Shown: positions 13,826 through 14,518 of the stretch, piece by piece | How positions within the stretch are numbered: the stretch's first letter is position 1 | Layout: the number at the start of each line of letters is the position of its first letter | Source of the DNA: SW-9-67-25 sp964471665 | GTDB taxonomy: Archaea > Halobacteriota > Halobacteria > Halobacteriales > Haloarculaceae | Assembly: GCA_964471665.1 (NCBI GenBank) | Contig: CAYYHG010000069.1 | Location: 1-14,518 of the forward strand | Direction: 5' to 3' | Length of the DNA: 14,518 bases | Program-made: the position numbers and the translations under genes | The notes under the pieces: model-generated | What the model was told of the DNA's origin: nothing | The model's input: the letters and a program-made list of their open reading frames with translations, nothing else | Databases searched by the model: none

Positions 13826-14188
13826 ATGCCGACCAGCGCACCTCTCGAACGGGAATCGGACGCCGGAAGCGCAACCAGCAGGCCGACCCAGTTTGTCAGC
13901 GACCAGAGCCTCGTCGTCCGCAACTACGATGGGGCGACGGCCCACGAACTGCGAGTCTCGTTTGTCGGTCCGGACGGCGAGGAGGCGTTCGCGCGGACGG
14001 TCACCGTCGAGCCCCTGGGAATGGTCACAGTCGAGACGCGACTCGAACGCGCAGTCTACCGGGTCGAGGCCCGTCTGGACGACGACGAAAGTGACAGCAC
14101 TGAGTGTCTCGTCGGGAGCGGCCCCAACGAGACCGCCTTCGTCGAGACTGGGAACGGAACCGTGAGCGTCGTCGAGGGTCTCCTCTAA
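13826..14188 (+). CDS. Unidentified 120-residue protein, probably a beta-sandwich
   Basis: After a polar, Ser/Thr-rich N-terminus (1-25), alternating hydrophobic strands fill the rest: SLVVRNYDG, HELRVSFVGPDG, ARTVTVEPLGMVTVETRL, VYRVEARLDDD and GTVSVVEGLL. This pattern suggests an Ig/CARDB-like all-beta domain. There is no signal peptide, lipobox, transmembrane helix or Cys-based metal site (one Cys, C94), so it is predicted cytoplasmic. The start at 13826 is set by a TATA-like TTATAC 28 bases upstream. It is divergent from the large PAS/GAF regulator across only 124 bases, so it is a reasonable candidate target of that protein; this is positional inference only. I do not recognise the family. 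Confidence 0.7.
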   Translation: MPTSAPLERESDAGSATSRPTQFVSDQSLVVRNYDGATAHELRVSFVGPDGEEAFARTVTVEPLGMVTVETRLERAVYRVEARLDDDESDSTECLVGSGPNETAFVETGNGTVSVVEGLL

Positions 14189-14247
14189 CGCCCTGGCTCG
14201 TCGCGTCTGCGATCAGTTCCCCCGATACGGACTGCTGTAAGCCCGAC

Positions 14248-14316
14248 TGTCGGCTGTAGGCCCGTGAGCAATTTCGACTCCCAGGGTCGAATCTCTCCAC
14301 GAACTTGTAGCCGACA
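14248..14316. repeat. Nested inverted repeats upstream of tRNA-Arg
   Basis: TGTCGGCT (14248-14255) and AGCCGACA (14309-14316) are reverse complements. Inside them TTCGAC (14273-14278) and GTCGAA (14286-14291) form a second stem with a 7-base loop. The region has no supported gene. It may be a structured RNA, the 3' end of the preceding transcript, or chance. Confidence 0.25.
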
Positions 14317-14413
14317 TATCATTTCCGGATCGATCGCACAAGGCGTGTGGTCGAACCGGTAAAACGGTCACAGCAGTCCGTGCGACATCCCCGGACTTCC
14401 CGGAATCGAAATC

Positions 14414-14420
14414 CCTTTGA
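14414..14420 (+). promoter_or_regulatory. Weak TATA-like element for tRNA-Arg
   Basis: CCTTTGA, preceded by CGAAAT, lies about 27-30 bases before the tRNA 5' end. It is weak by sequence but in the position expected for an archaeal tRNA promoter with a very short leader. Confidence 0.35.
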
Positions 14421-14445
14421 CCGGTACCGCGCTATCGTTACACGA

Positions 14446-14518
14446 GTCCGGGTAGGGTAGTGGACTATCCTCCTGGCTTGCGGAGCCAGGGACCGGAGTT
14501 CAAATCTCCGTCCGGACG
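14446..14518 (+). tRNA. tRNA-Arg (anticodon GCG)
   Basis: A 73-base cloverleaf can be folded by hand. The acceptor stem is GTCCGGG with TCCGGAC (one G-U pair), and the discriminator is G73. The D arm contains GTGG. The anticodon stem CTGGC/GCCAG encloses the loop TTGCGGA, giving anticodon GCG, which reads CGC (and CGU by wobble or modification). The T stem CGGAG/CTCCG encloses TTCAAAT. No intron is present and CCA is not encoded. The gene ends at the last base of the window. CGC is a preferred Arg codon in GC-rich haloarchaea, so this is probably a major tRNA. Confidence 0.95.

Noticed and set aside
14446..14518. tRNA-Arg 3' end as an integration (att) site
   Set aside because: No integrase or second copy of the tRNA 3' end is visible in the window. 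The downstream side is cut off, so this cannot be supported.

Overview
The window looks like a piece of a haloarchaeal (class Halobacteria) chromosome. The DNA is very GC-rich, the proteins are strongly acidic (Asp/Glu-rich), and most genes have a TATA-like element about 27-30 bases before the start codon, as expected for leaderless transcripts. The gene content is also archaeal: a KEOPS subunit, a Hel308 helicase, tandem PhoU/RCK_C domains, and a very large PAS/GAF regulator with a bacterio-opsin-activator-type helix-turn-helix. The genus cannot be fixed from the sequence alone.

Layout. 1-208 (-) is the N-terminal end of a selenium-binding-protein (SBP56) family gene, cut by the window edge. 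298-3071 (-) is a two-gene operon, hel308 then cgi121, joined by a TGATG stop/start overlap. A small three-cysteine ferredoxin (3194-3439, +) converges on an aspartoacylase/succinylglutamate-desuccinylase-like gene (3436-4392, -), and one CTAG supplies both stop codons. Two small two-helix membrane proteins follow (4517-4777 and 4838-5062, +). A PhoU-RCK_C-PhoU-RCK_C protein (5096-6295, -) is divergent from citrate synthase (6413-7552, +). The 237-base gap after citrate synthase has two copies of a TATA-like 9-mer, overlapping alternative hairpins and a GC hairpin with a T-run, so it may encode a small RNA.

A degenerate FAD-monooxygenase-like protein (7790-8962, -) and a winged-helix regulator (9205-9543, +) diverge from a region that holds a perfect 9-7-9 inverted repeat between two opposing TATA-like boxes. 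This is the most convincing candidate operator in the window. A 1341-residue regulator (9676-13701, -) has the order pseudo-receiver, three PAS, GAF, PAS, two GAF, BAT-type domain, HTH_10. It is divergent from an unrecognised 120-residue all-beta-looking protein (13826-14188, +). The window ends exactly at the last base of a tRNA-Arg(GCG) gene (14446-14518, +).

Most genes are core or widely conserved haloarchaeal functions: tRNA modification, repair, TCA cycle and ion-transport regulation. I see no transposase, integrase, CRISPR array or phage gene. The less explained parts are the 7553-7789 gap, the 9089-9113 operator with its flavin-fold target, the metal-site substitution in the aspartoacylase-like protein, and the unusual sensor chain of the large regulator. 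I found no gene cluster that I could call a new multi-gene system with confidence.
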